DNA of 64,000 nucleotides. Origin: M3007 sp031373665 (GTDB lineage: Bacteria; Bacteroidota; Bacteroidia; Chitinophagales; Saprospiraceae). Below, piece after piece: positions 44,718-53,814 of the stretch. The notes below the pieces were generated by a model. It had not been told where the DNA came from, made no database searches, and saw only the letters and a program-made list of their open reading frames with translations. Made by a program: the position numbers and the translations under genes. The stretch's first letter is position 1, and each line of letters begins with the position of its first letter. The stretch spans positions 3,162 through 67,161 of the forward strand of contig JANMMZ010000022.1 in assembly GCA_031373665.1 (NCBI GenBank). The letters run 5' to 3'.

Positions 44718-46049
44718 TTATTTGACCATTCGTTTTTCCAAATCTTCCAAAGAAACGCCTTTGGTTTCGGGCATCATTTTCCAAACAAAAATCAATTGGA
44801 ACACCATCATAATGGCGAATACTGCAAATATAGGTGCTTGACCAAAACGCCCGGCCAATAGCGGAAAGGTGCTGGCAATAATGGCTGCAAAAACCCAGTG
44901 GGTGCCACTTCCCAAGGAGTTGCCGTAGGATCGGACTCGGTTTGGAAATATTTCGGAAATAAAAACCCAAATGACGGCTCCCTGCCCAATAGCGTGAGAT
45001 GCGATGAATATGAATAGTAAAATAGGCACCAACATGCTGCCTTTGGCAGCACCAGAGTAGAATGCCCAAGCCACCGCAGCAAGTGAAATGATATAACCAA
45101 TGGAACCAATGTACATGAGAAAACGGCGACCAAATTTGTCTATCCATACCAATCCAAGCATCGTAAATATTAGATTAATGACTCCAATCCCCACGGATGA
45201 TAGTAGGGCTGAACTCTTGGCCAAGCCTGCATCTTCAAATATACGGGGGGCATAATAGATCACGGCATTGATACCGGATACCTGATTAAAAAAGGCAAAA
45301 AGGAAGGCTAATAGAATGGGTAATTTGTAGCGACCTGAAATAAAGGATGCCCAGCCGGTGGACTCTGATTGGGCATGGCGGCTGGCTTCGATTTCAGCCA
45401 ATGACTGGTCGGCAGTATCGGGGTTGATGATCCGCAAAGTAGCCAATGCCTCGGCGGTGTTGCCTTTTTTTAGGATCAACCAACGCGGGCTTTCAGGTAT
45501 CAACCGGATGAGTATCACAAAAACCAAGGAGGGTAAGGCCACAATACCCAACATCCAACGCCAGTTTTCAGGATTATCGGTACCGATCACCCAATTGGAT
45601 AGGTAAGCCACCAATATTCCAAACACAATATTGAATTGGAATAGGGCTGTGAGTTGGCCGCGTTTGTGGGTAGGTGATATTTCGGTAATATACATAGGTG
45701 CTACTACGGAAGAGGCTCCAATGGCTAACCCTCCAATAAAGCGAAAAAACATCAACCAAACGGCATTCGGTGCCAAGGCGCAGCCAACAGCAGAGACCAA
45801 ATAGAGGATGGCGATCCAAAATAAGGTATTTTTTCGGCCGATCCGCTCGGCGGGAATGCCTCCTATGATGGCTCCGATCACGGTGCCGTACAGTGCCACG
45901 GCCACCACTTGGCCTATCATGGTGTCGGTTAGGCTCCAAAGTTGTTGTAACGTGCGCTCGCAACCAGAAATAACGGCAGTGTCTAAACCAAAAAGGAATC
46001 CGCCCAAAGAGACGGTAATAGACCAGAAAAATACTTTACGAAGATTCAT
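44718..46049 (-). CDS. MFS sugar porter, probably galactose/glucose:H+ symporter
   Basis: 443 residues with 12 membrane segments and the sugar-porter signatures: GFLFGLDTAVISG at the start, GGIPAERIGRKNTLFW between helices 2 and 3, RFIGGLAIGASSVVAPMYIT, PESPRWLILKKG, FFNQVSGINAVIYYAPRIFE, and a PETKGVSLEDLEKR end. It moves a monosaccharide with protons into the cell. The galT gene behind it makes galactose a fair guess. It is first in the operon. The MITE-like copy B lies 50 bp upstream of its ATG and may separate it from its original promoter. Confidence 0.92.
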   Translation of the reverse strand: MNLRKVFFWSITVSLGGFLFGLDTAVISGCERTLQQLWSLTDTMIGQVVAVALYGTVIGAIIGGIPAERIGRKNTLFWIAILYLVSAVGCALAPNAVWLMFFRFIGGLAIGASSVVAPMYITEISPTHKRGQLTALFQFNIVFGILVAYLSNWVIGTDNPENWRWMLGIVALPSLVFVILIRLIPESPRWLILKKGNTAEALATLRIINPDTADQSLAEIEASRHAQSESTGWASFISGRYKLPILLAFLFAFFNQVSGINAVIYYAPRIFEDAGLAKSSALLSSVGIGVINLIFTMLGLVWIDKFGRRFLMYIGSIGYIISLAAVAWAFYSGAAKGSMLVPILLFIFIASHAIGQGAVIWVFISEIFPNRVRSYGNSLGSGTHWVFAAIIASTFPLLAGRFGQAPIFAVFAIMMVFQLIFVWKMMPETKGVSLEDLEKRMVK

Positions 46050-46098
46050 GCTATATATAATGATAAATGGCTAACAAATAGAATTGAATGATGAATCA

Positions 46099-46332
46099 GG
46101 GCTTTTCTATAAAAGTTCATTTCATTGAGTGCAGGGATTAAAATATTTAAACCACGAGATACCCGAAACAAAATTTGCCCCTCATCGCCGCCTTCCCGAC
46201 CTACGGTTTCCCTGTCGGCGGGATTGGACTCGGCGGCTCTTCGGGGGATGAAGTTTGGGGGCGGTTGCACCGCCCCCAAACCCCCTTGGCTTTCACCCAA
46301 AACTTCTAAAAACAGATTTTATAGGAAAGCTC
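46099..46332. mobile_element. MITE-like repeat, copy B
   Basis: About 234 bp, the inverted counterpart of 30494-30726. The terminal repeat is GGGCTTTTCTATAAAA at the left and its near-complement (TTTTATAGGAAAGCTC) at the right. The internal hairpin arms TTTGGGGGCGG (46254-46264) and CCGCCCCCAAA (46270-46280) are perfectly kept, while the loop differs from copy A. It sits between the MFS gene and the transketolase gene. Confidence 0.8.
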
Positions 46333-46707
46333 TACATGATGGATTTATATTGCGCAAAGATTCCAGTAATCTCAGGATAAATTTGCTTTTGTTTTTTCAT
46401 CTGCCAATGAAGTACTTTGCGGCGCAAAGATTTGCAATTTTATTTTGCTTTTGCAATTATTTTAAAATAAACTACAGATTGGTTTCTTTAACTTGTTTTT
46501 GAAATGTTTTGAAAAGATAGGCAAAAGGAGCGGTGAAAAAATAACTTATCCATTTTAACTGATTGGTTTTCACTCAAACTGCCCATCTTTTAACTTAAAT
46601 AGTACACCATGCCACGCATGTTCCCGTCATTCAAAGCAAGATTTACTTGCTTTATCATTGGGTCATGCGCCAAAAGATAGTTGTTTGGGCAAAAATCAAT
46701 CTAGTTA

Positions 46708-46731
46708 AAAAGAACAGTTATTATTTCATCG
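46708..46731. repeat. 24-bp inverted copy of the peptide-terminator sequence
   Basis: These 24 bases are the exact reverse complement of 14248-14271, the loop and inner arms of the hairpin behind the peptide gene. Here only one hairpin arm is present, so it cannot fold as in the other site. Confidence 0.75.
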
Positions 46732-46751
46732 CTCCTAAACCCACAAAATTC

Positions 46752-46759
46752 CTACATTT
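46752..46759 (+). promoter_or_regulatory. -7 box of the transketolase operon
   Basis: TACATTTG, a perfect match, 24 bp before the ATG at 46784. Confidence 0.65.
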
Positions 46760-46783
46760 GCGGCGTATTCTAAACCTAAATAT

Positions 46784-47626
46784 ATGTCAGATTTAAAAGA
46801 ACTTGCCACCCAGGTGCGCAGGGATATTGTCAGAATGGTATTCAATTGCCAAAGTGGCCACCCCGGTGGCTCTTTGGGTTGCGCGGAGTACTTTACTGCC
46901 TTGTATGGTACAATTATGAAGCATAAGCCTGCCCCTTTCAAGATGGATGGCAAGAACCAAGACTTATTTTTCCTGTCAAACGGTCATATATCACCAGTTT
47001 GGTACAGTGTTTTGGCGCGTACGGGTTATTTTCCGGTAAAGGAACTGGCTACGTTTCGCAAACTCAATTCGAGGCTTCAAGGTCACCCCGCTACCCATGA
47101 GGGTTTACCCGGTATCAGGATCGCATCGGGTTCTTTAGGTCAAGGCATGTCGGCTGCTATTGGCATGGCTTTGGCCAAGCGGATGGATGGTGACAAACGC
47201 CATGTCTTTGCGCTGACGGGCGATGGTGAATTGCAAGAAGGCCAATGCTGGGAAGCCATCATGTTTGCGGCGCACAATAAGGTGGACAACCTGATTGTCA
47301 CGGTGGATTGGAACGGGCAGCAAATAGACGGCCCCAACGATCAGGTGCTTTCTTTGGGCAATCTGCCTGCCAAATGGAAATCATTTGGTTGGGAGGTTTT
47401 GATCTTAGAACAAGGCAACGATATGGATAGTGTGATCGCCATGCTCAAAAAAGCCAAGCGCAAGAGCGGCAAAGGCAAACCAGTGGTTATTTTGATGAAA
47501 ACTGAAATGGGCTTCGGTGTTGACTTTATGCAAGGTACCCACAAATGGCATGGCAAGGCTCCCAATCAAGAACAATTGGATAGTGCGCTGAATCAACTTA
47601 AACCAACATCGTTGGGCGATTTTTAA
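46784..47626 (+). CDS. Transketolase, N-terminal (thiamine diphosphate) subunit
   Basis: 280 residues, the TPP-binding half. It has GHPGGSLGCAEYFTALYG, FLSNGHISPVWYSVL, SGSLGQGMSAAIGMALAKRM, and the TPP motif GDGELQEGQCWEAIM ending in the VDWNGQQIDG asparagine. It pairs with the next gene to form a complete transketolase of the split type common in Bacteroidota and archaea, which moves two-carbon units in the pentose phosphate pathway. The two genes are 53 bp apart. Confidence 0.94.
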   Translation: MSDLKELATQVRRDIVRMVFNCQSGHPGGSLGCAEYFTALYGTIMKHKPAPFKMDGKNQDLFFLSNGHISPVWYSVLARTGYFPVKELATFRKLNSRLQGHPATHEGLPGIRIASGSLGQGMSAAIGMALAKRMDGDKRHVFALTGDGELQEGQCWEAIMFAAHNKVDNLIVTVDWNGQQIDGPNDQVLSLGNLPAKWKSFGWEVLILEQGNDMDSVIAMLKKAKRKSGKGKPVVILMKTEMGFGVDFMQGTHKWHGKAPNQEQLDSALNQLKPTSLGDF

Positions 47627-47679
47627 TCGGTCGTTAAACGCTATTTTCATCCATCGTCCACAAATTAAGTCATAAAATA

Positions 47680-48648
47680 ATGAATATCAACGATATAAAA
47701 TCCACAGGAACCCGCGCTACTCGCGACGGATTCGGACAAGGGCTATTAGAATTGGGTCGTCAAAACCCCAAAGTGGTTGCCTTGACTGCCGATTTGATGG
47801 AGTCCTTGCAAATGCAACATTTTAACAAGGAATTCCCTGAACGGTTTATACAAGTCGGCATTGCCGAAGCCAATATGATGGGTATTGCTGCGGGACTTGC
47901 TACGGCCGGAAAGATTCCGTTCACGGGTACTTTTGCCAATTTCAGTACTGGCCGCGTGTATGATCAGATCCGTCAAAGCATTGCGTACTCGCACAAAAAT
48001 GTAAAAATATGCGCTTCACACGCAGGGGTAACCCTTGGGGAAGACGGCGCAACGCACCAAATATTGGAAGATCTTGGTATGATGCGCATGTTGCCCGGTA
48101 TGGTGGTCATAAATCCTTGCGATGCCAACCAAACCAAGGCCGCAACCATGGCGATTGGTGCTTATTATGGCCCCGTTTATTTGCGTTTTGGCCGTCCGGC
48201 TTGGCCAGTATTCACACCTGAAAATCAAAAATTTGTGATTGGTAAAGCCCTCCACTTAGCCACAGGTAAAGATGTTACGATCTTCGCAACTGGTCACTTG
48301 GTTTGGACGAGTATTGAGGCCGCCAAGGCATTGGCCGCAGAAGGCATTAGTTGCGAAGTCATCAATATACACACGATCAAGCCATTGGATGAAGAGGCTA
48401 TTTTGGATTCTGTGAGCAAGACCCGCGCTGTGGTGGTGGCAGAAGAGCATCAGCGCAACGGAGGTTTGGGCGATGCCATTGCCAACCTGTTGGTGCATAA
48501 GTTGCCAGTACCGATGGAGTACGTGGGCGTGAATGACTCTTTTGGAGAGAGTGGCAAACCGATGGAATTGTTGGATAAATATGGCCTTAGCCAAAAAGAC
48601 GTGATTTGGGCAGTGAAAGATGTGTTGGATCGAAAGAAAAAGAACTAA
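47680..48648 (+). CDS. Transketolase, C-terminal (pyrimidine-binding) subunit
   Basis: 322 residues, the pyrimidine-binding and C-terminal half: ALTADLMESLQMQHFNKEFP, VGIAEANMMGIAAGLATAGK, SHAGVTLGEDGATHQILEDL, the YLRFGRPAWPVF segment and a transketolase_C end with EEHQRNGGLGDAIANLLV. The catalytic Glu in GIAEANM is present. It depends on the upstream subunit for the diphosphate-binding site. Convergent with the glycosyltransferase gene, 4 bp away. Confidence 0.94.
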   Translation: MNINDIKSTGTRATRDGFGQGLLELGRQNPKVVALTADLMESLQMQHFNKEFPERFIQVGIAEANMMGIAAGLATAGKIPFTGTFANFSTGRVYDQIRQSIAYSHKNVKICASHAGVTLGEDGATHQILEDLGMMRMLPGMVVINPCDANQTKAATMAIGAYYGPVYLRFGRPAWPVFTPENQKFVIGKALHLATGKDVTIFATGHLVWTSIEAAKALAAEGISCEVINIHTIKPLDEEAILDSVSKTRAVVVAEEHQRNGGLGDAIANLLVHKLPVPMEYVGVNDSFGESGKPMELLDKYGLSQKDVIWAVKDVLDRKKKN

Positions 48649-48652
48649 GGTA

Positions 48653-49699
48653 CTACTCGTTCTTAAACTTCAATGTTTTGGTACCGCCATCAGCCTGCTT
48701 TATTGGATGTTTGTCATTCAGTGTTTCACCGTTCAAGATGCGTTCATATAAGTATAGGTATGCTTGAGCCATTTTTTCGATTGAAAAATGTTGATGGGCA
48801 TACTCATGGCAGGCTGATGGTTGGTAAGCATCTGCATTTTTTAAGGCTTCTACCAATTCGCTCTTTTTCACGGAGAGGCATCCGAAATCAGCGTAAAAAG
48901 CATCCACGATGCCATGACCGTTGGGGCGTTTGTTTGGAGGTGTGATTTTTTTGCCCAATAACTCTGGTAACGCCCCATGGGGTGTGCCAAATATGGGACA
49001 ACCAAACCATAGGCTTTCTATGACTGCTAGTGGGAAGGGATCAGGGTAAGTAATGGGAAAAACCAAGCCTTTGGAAGCATTCAAAAGCATATTGCGGCCT
49101 TCCGGCAAGACCAATCCATGAAATCGAGCGGCTAAACTTAGGGTGATTCTCAAGCCTTTGCGAAAACTGACCCGGCTGCCGCCGATCACATGTAAGCGAC
49201 TTCCAACTTGTGCCGCTATATCAATGGCTCCCTTCAAGTTTTTACCGGGACGTGATGCATTTCCTAGAAAATGAAAATACAATCGCTTTTGGTCTAAGAC
49301 TGGTTGGCCATATTCAGAAAAATCAATCCCATAATGTACAAAAACGTGGCTACCGTAACTGGCAGCCTGTGTACCGGAAAGAAAAACAGTATTTTTATCC
49401 AGAGGCACTGGTTCAGTCACGTTTTCATGTTGGGTGACAATACAGGGTTTTGAAATGGGCTCTAAAGGTTGATCCTGAAAATGAACAATATCTATATCGT
49501 CAGGAATCTGATCGTTTAGGGCGATTTTTTTTTGAAAATACAAGACGGGGGCATCCGCAATCACGGAACCTTTCGGCACTAAAAAAGTAACCTCATGTCC
49601 CAGAGATTGGAGTGATTTTCCAAGCCAAGTCAGTACTCGCTCTGTGTCATTGTATTCATTTCCGGGAATATTGGCATAATGCACCAATAAAATTTTCAT
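48653..49699 (-). CDS. GT4-family glycosyltransferase
   Basis: 348 residues from the ATG at 49699; the frame is open for 28 more codons but those are lysine-rich and unlikely. The N-domain begins MKILLVHYANIPGNEYNDTE with VLTWLGKSLQSLGHEVTFLV. The C-domain has YFHFLGNASRPGKNLKGAID and PITYPDPFPLAVIESLWFGC, with the EX-E type donor site of GT-B enzymes in PFPLAVIE. The sugar and acceptor are unknown. It stands alone, away from any polysaccharide cluster. Confidence 0.85.
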   Translation of the reverse strand: MKILLVHYANIPGNEYNDTERVLTWLGKSLQSLGHEVTFLVPKGSVIADAPVLYFQKKIALNDQIPDDIDIVHFQDQPLEPISKPCIVTQHENVTEPVPLDKNTVFLSGTQAASYGSHVFVHYGIDFSEYGQPVLDQKRLYFHFLGNASRPGKNLKGAIDIAAQVGSRLHVIGGSRVSFRKGLRITLSLAARFHGLVLPEGRNMLLNASKGLVFPITYPDPFPLAVIESLWFGCPIFGTPHGALPELLGKKITPPNKRPNGHGIVDAFYADFGCLSVKKSELVEALKNADAYQPSACHEYAHQHFSIEKMAQAYLYLYERILNGETLNDKHPIKQADGGTKTLKFKNE

Positions 49700-49813
49700 G
49701 CAATGCTTAATTTTGAGGCCAAGTAACAATTTTTTTTTGGCAATGGGATCAATATTTTGTAATTTTTTTTTGATAGAGAACAAAATTAAAGAAAATACTT
49801 AATTGCTGCACCA

Positions 49814-51103
49814 ATGACGTATAAAGAAACCTTAGACTTTCTATACACCCGCCTGCCCATGTTTCATAGGGTAGGAGCGGTAGCGTATAAAAAAGACCTT
49901 ACCAATACACTTGCCTTGTGCGAACATTTGGGAAGCCCCCAACATCGCTTTCGATCCATCCACGTTGCTGGAACCAATGGAAAGGGCTCGGTGACTCATT
50001 TTTTAGCAGCCGCATTTCAACAAGATGGATATAAAACGGGGCTTTACACCAGCCCTCACTATAAGGATTTTAGGGAGCGCATCAAAATCAATGGAGTATA
50101 TATGCCCCGACAATGTGTGATAGACTTTGTAGAATGCCACCGTCAGTTGATCGAATCTATAGAGCCGTCTTTTTTTGAACTTTGTGTGGCGATGGCTTTC
50201 GATTATTTCGCCCAAGAAAAAGTAGATATCGCGATCATTGAAGTGGGGCTGGGCGGGCGTTTGGATAGCACCAATGTGATCACGCCCTTACTAAGTGTTG
50301 TCACCAATATCAGTTACGATCATCAAAACCTACTCGGCGATACCCTTCCAGAGATTGCTTTTGAAAAAGCGGGTATTATCAAACCAAGGATACCAGTTAT
50401 CATTGGAGAGACTCATCCGGAATCTGCTCCCGTTTTTCTGGAGAAAGCGCGATCGGTACAGGCTCCTATTACCTTTGCCGATCAGAAATATAGCGTCGTA
50501 GAGAAAGGTATAAACCCTAGTGGATCAATTATTTATGAAATAAATGACCTTGAAAATAAAGGGGTAGTTACCGCCATTGAAACAGACTTAACTGGCCCGT
50601 ATCAACTTAAAAATATTGCTACAGCTTACCAAACCATACAACAATTGCCGGCTGATCTCAGATTGAGCATATCCAAGGAAAATGGGCTCAAAAACCCTCA
50701 TATTTTGAAAACCAACATCATGGGTCGGTGGCAAATGATTGGTCAGGAGCCGCGCATACTCTGTGACAGTGCGCACAATGAGGCGGGCCTGAAATTGGCA
50801 TTTGAGCGGATCCAGCAAATGTCATTTGATCGGTTGCATATTGTGACTGGATTTGTCAATGATAAAGATATTGGCAAAGGTTTGGCGTTGTATCCGCCCT
50901 TGGCGCGCTACTATTTTGCCAAAGCCAATATTCCTAGAGGGCTGGAAGCAACCATATTGAAAGAAAAAGCAGCAAGTATCGGGCTAGAAGGTCGTGCCTA
51001 TAGTTCAGTGCCAAACGCCTTGAAGGCCGCCAAACGGGCGGCAAAACCAAATGACCTTATTGTGGTAATCGGCAGTATCTTTGTGATCGCCGAAGTGCTT
51101 TAG
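49814..51103 (+). CDS. folC: Folylpolyglutamate/dihydrofolate synthase
   Basis: 429 residues. Mur-ligase-like: P-loop in HVAGTNGKGSVTHFLAAAFQ, then YTSPHYKDFRERIKINGVYM, the metal-binding IIEVGLGGRLDSTNVI, TNISYDHQNLLGDTLPEIAF with EKAGIIKP, and the C-domain ILCDSAHNEAGLK. It adds glutamate to folates, and often makes dihydrofolate as well. It is a single gene. No clear -7 box was seen in the 114 bp between it and the divergent glycosyltransferase. Confidence 0.94.
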   Translation: MTYKETLDFLYTRLPMFHRVGAVAYKKDLTNTLALCEHLGSPQHRFRSIHVAGTNGKGSVTHFLAAAFQQDGYKTGLYTSPHYKDFRERIKINGVYMPRQCVIDFVECHRQLIESIEPSFFELCVAMAFDYFAQEKVDIAIIEVGLGGRLDSTNVITPLLSVVTNISYDHQNLLGDTLPEIAFEKAGIIKPRIPVIIGETHPESAPVFLEKARSVQAPITFADQKYSVVEKGINPSGSIIYEINDLENKGVVTAIETDLTGPYQLKNIATAYQTIQQLPADLRLSISKENGLKNPHILKTNIMGRWQMIGQEPRILCDSAHNEAGLKLAFERIQQMSFDRLHIVTGFVNDKDIGKGLALYPPLARYYFAKANIPRGLEATILKEKAASIGLEGRAYSSVPNALKAAKRAAKPNDLIVVIGSIFVIAEVL

Positions 51104-51149
51104 TAACGATACGCAGATACTAATGATACCAGAAGTGGGACATAAAAAA

Positions 51150-51242
51150 AGGGTTTGCAGCCTTACGCCTCAAACCCTAAGAACTATAAACAAACAAAAA
51201 ATTTCTATGAAAACATCAAACTGTTTAAGATTGTTTAAATAA
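51150..51242 (+). promoter_or_regulatory. Structured leader of the TonB-receptor gene
   Basis: A perfect 8-bp hairpin, AGGGTTTG (51150-51157) and CAAACCCT (51171-51178), is followed by CTAAGAACTATAAAC and an 11-codon frame (51207-51242) ending 9 bp before the receptor's ATG at 51252. On the plus strand there is no T-run after the hairpin, so it is not an ordinary terminator of folC. It may shape or regulate the receptor mRNA leader. Confidence 0.45.
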
Positions 51243-51251
51243 ATCCATTAA

Positions 51252-53795
51252 ATGTTCAACAAAACAATAATTGTCATCGGTTTTTGCCTGGCTTTTTTTA
51301 GCCAATTATGCATCGCCCAGCAAAATGCCATCGTAGTAGGCCGCATCACCGATGCTTCTGATGAACAGCCCATAGAATTGGTTACGGTATATATAAGAGG
51401 CGGAAAAAGTAACGTTGTCAGTGACGAACGAGGACGTTTTTCTATACAAGTACCTGCCAATCAACGGGTTACGCTTGGATTTAAGCGCGTGGCTTATAAA
51501 GATGCCACCACCGATATTTTGGCCTTGGCTCCTGGGGCGCGGTTTCAATTGGAAGTGGCATTGGTACCCAATCAATCAAATTTGGAGGTCGTCATCAGCG
51601 AACGCCGCTTGGATGAAGGGGGCATGATCAAAGAAAAAAAAATAAACGAGTTAAAAATGTTGCCGACCACTACTGGCAACCTTGAAAGCGTGTTGCCACA
51701 CATTGCCTTGGGCACGAATACTGGTACGGGTGGGGAACTGAGTTCTCAATATCAAGTACGGGGTGGCAACTACGACGAAAATCTAGTATATGTCAATGAT
51801 TTTGAAATATATCGCCCCCAACTGATCCGGGCAGGACAACAAGAAGGTCTTACTTTTCCCAATATTGATTTGGTGCGAGACCTCTCCTTTTCGAGTGGTG
51901 GATTCCAAGCAAAATACGGCGATAAACTCTCTTCTGTGCTCGATATTAAGTACAAACGTCCTGACAGCCTTCGAGCCAGTGTCAGTGCCAGTCTTTTGGG
52001 CGCAACGGCGCACATAGAAGGCAGCAAACGTTTCAAAAAAGATAGTTATCGCGCTTTTCGGTACTTGGTCGGTAGCCGCTACAAAACCACCCAATTGTTG
52101 CTTGGTAGCCTTGACGTTCAAGGAGAATATGTGCCTAATTTCACCGATGTACAAACCTATCTTACCTACGATCTTAGTCGCGATTGGCAATTGGGTGCGA
52201 TTGGTAATTACAACCGATCCCGCTACAATTTTCAGCCTCAGAGCCTTGCCCGCGCATTCGGATTGATTGACTATGCCCTACAAATCCGCACAGCCTTTGA
52301 AGGGCAAGAGGTGGATGATTTCACCCAAGCCATGGGGGGGCTTTCCTTGACTTTTTTGCCCGATCGTGAACGCAATCCCTTGTATCACAAGTTTTTAACT
52401 TCGGTATGGCGGAGCCAAGAAAATGAAAGATTCGATATATTGGGCTATTATATATTGGGTGAACTAGACTCCAACCTTGGTTCTGACAACTTTGGCGAGA
52501 TCGTCAATATACTCGGTACTGGCACTCAGCAGACTTGGATACGCAACAACCTTACCGCCGATGTGCGCAATATGGAATACAAGGGCGGTATCGAATTGCA
52601 ACAAAACAATCGAGAAAAAGAACTCACGCGCAGCCACTTTTTACAATGGTCGGCTCGGTGGCAAAATGAACAAATAGCAGACAAAATCAATGAGTGGGAA
52701 CGCTTAGATTCCGCGCTGTACTCCTTGCCTTATGACACGACCGTACTTTTGGTACGCCGGGTGCTAAAAACTAAGAATAACCTCCAAAGTGATCGTTTTA
52801 CGGCATTTTTTCAAGATACTTGGACTTGGCGCAAAGAGGGCGTTCGAGAGGTACAAGTGATCGCGGGCTTGCGCTCACAATATTGGACCCTTAATAAAGA
52901 TTGGTTTGTGACTCCAAGGGCTCAACTGCTATATAAGCCCCTCAACAGCAAACGCGATATTGCGTTTCAGTTTTCGAGCGGCTTGTATTATCAGCCTGCT
53001 TTTTATAGAGAAATGCGCCGCCTCAATGGCACTGTAAATACCAATTTGGAGGCTCAAAAATCGGCTCACGTGGTGGGAGGAATCAATTGGGATTTCCTTT
53101 GGGGTCGCCGTCGTCCGGTGAAAATGCGCCTTATCGCCGAGTTGTTTTACAAGCGTATGTGGGATCTGGTATCTTATGACCTCGATAATGTGCGCGTACG
53201 TTATGCTGGTGAAAACAATTCAGATGGCTATGCAACAGGTATTGACCTGCGCCTCAACGGTGAGTTTTTACCCGGTGCAGAGAGTTGGATTAACTTTTCG
53301 TTGCTCCGCACCCGCGAGAGTATCCGTGGGGTTCAGCATAAGTTCAGAAAAGTAGGCCAACGCACCGGAACAGAGGTGGCTGATGTACCGCGTCCCACGG
53401 ATCGCTTATTCAACGTATCCATGTTTTTTCAAGATTACTTGCGTACCAATAAAAACATACGGATGCACCTCAACTTCACCGTGGGTTCGGGGTTGCCATT
53501 TGGCGTAGCCGACAATAACCTTGTTTATCGAAATTCGTACCGATTTGCCCCCTATCACCGCGTGGATATTGGGTTCGGATTCCAACTTTGGAAAGAACAA
53601 TGGCGCAGCCGAAAACCCCGACATTTCTTGCGCTTTACGCGCAATACTTGGGCTAGCCTAGAGGTCTTCAATTTATTGAAAGTAGCCAATGAGGCTTCCA
53701 ATACTTGGATCAAAACGATTGAAAATACCCAATATGCTATTCCAAATTATTTGACAGGTCGTCGCTTGAATGTGCGGTTTAGGGTTGATTTGTAA
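51252..53795 (+). CDS. TonB-dependent outer-membrane receptor
   Basis: 847 residues. A signal peptide (1-23, ending LCIAQ) is followed by a CarboxypepD_reg-like domain (about 28-115, GRITDASDEQPIELVTVYIR), a plug domain (about 130-235, YQVRGGNYDENLVYVNDFEI and GGFQAKYGDKLSSVLDIKYK) and a large beta barrel to the C-terminus. It imports a large ligand using TonB energy. No SusD-like partner follows, so it is not a typical SusCD pair; a siderophore, cofactor or peptide ligand is possible. It has an unusual structured leader. Confidence 0.92.
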   Translation: MFNKTIIVIGFCLAFFSQLCIAQQNAIVVGRITDASDEQPIELVTVYIRGGKSNVVSDERGRFSIQVPANQRVTLGFKRVAYKDATTDILALAPGARFQLEVALVPNQSNLEVVISERRLDEGGMIKEKKINELKMLPTTTGNLESVLPHIALGTNTGTGGELSSQYQVRGGNYDENLVYVNDFEIYRPQLIRAGQQEGLTFPNIDLVRDLSFSSGGFQAKYGDKLSSVLDIKYKRPDSLRASVSASLLGATAHIEGSKRFKKDSYRAFRYLVGSRYKTTQLLLGSLDVQGEYVPNFTDVQTYLTYDLSRDWQLGAIGNYNRSRYNFQPQSLARAFGLIDYALQIRTAFEGQEVDDFTQAMGGLSLTFLPDRERNPLYHKFLTSVWRSQENERFDILGYYILGELDSNLGSDNFGEIVNILGTGTQQTWIRNNLTADVRNMEYKGGIELQQNNREKELTRSHFLQWSARWQNEQIADKINEWERLDSALYSLPYDTTVLLVRRVLKTKNNLQSDRFTAFFQDTWTWRKEGVREVQVIAGLRSQYWTLNKDWFVTPRAQLLYKPLNSKRDIAFQFSSGLYYQPAFYREMRRLNGTVNTNLEAQKSAHVVGGINWDFLWGRRRPVKMRLIAELFYKRMWDLVSYDLDNVRVRYAGENNSDGYATGIDLRLNGEFLPGAESWINFSLLRTRESIRGVQHKFRKVGQRTGTEVADVPRPTDRLFNVSMFFQDYLRTNKNIRMHLNFTVGSGLPFGVADNNLVYRNSYRFAPYHRVDIGFGFQLWKEQWRSRKPRHFLRFTRNTWASLEVFNLLKVANEASNTWIKTIENTQYAIPNYLTGRRLNVRFRVDL

Positions 53796-53814
53796 GTTTT
53801 TAAAAATGTCCTCT

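Larger units (their letters stand above)
46333..46783. other. Gene-free 450-bp region upstream of transketolase
   Basis: Between MITE copy B and the transketolase start I see no convincing gene. It holds an imperfect relative of the shared 20-bp element (ACTTATCC at 46544, 11 of 14 bases over the right part), a CTTTGCG-G-CGCAAAG palindrome near 46424-46438, the 24-bp sequence at 46708-46731 that matches the peptide's terminator region, and the -7 box at 46752. Confidence 0.5.

Noticed and set aside
46532..46551. Third copy of the shared 20-bp element
   Set aside because: Only the right part matches (11 of 14 bases around ACTTATCC), and the best -7-like sequence is off by about 3 bp and has two mismatches. 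Kept only as a possible relic.
46609..46680. A 23-codon frame near the relative of the 20-bp element
   Set aside because: Its product (beginning MPRMFPSFKARF) has no likeness to the leader of the peptide at 14047, no double-glycine motif and no proper -7 box at the expected spacing.
51143..51178. Hairpin as an intrinsic terminator of folC
   Set aside because: The T-run follows the hairpin only on the minus strand, where no gene ends.
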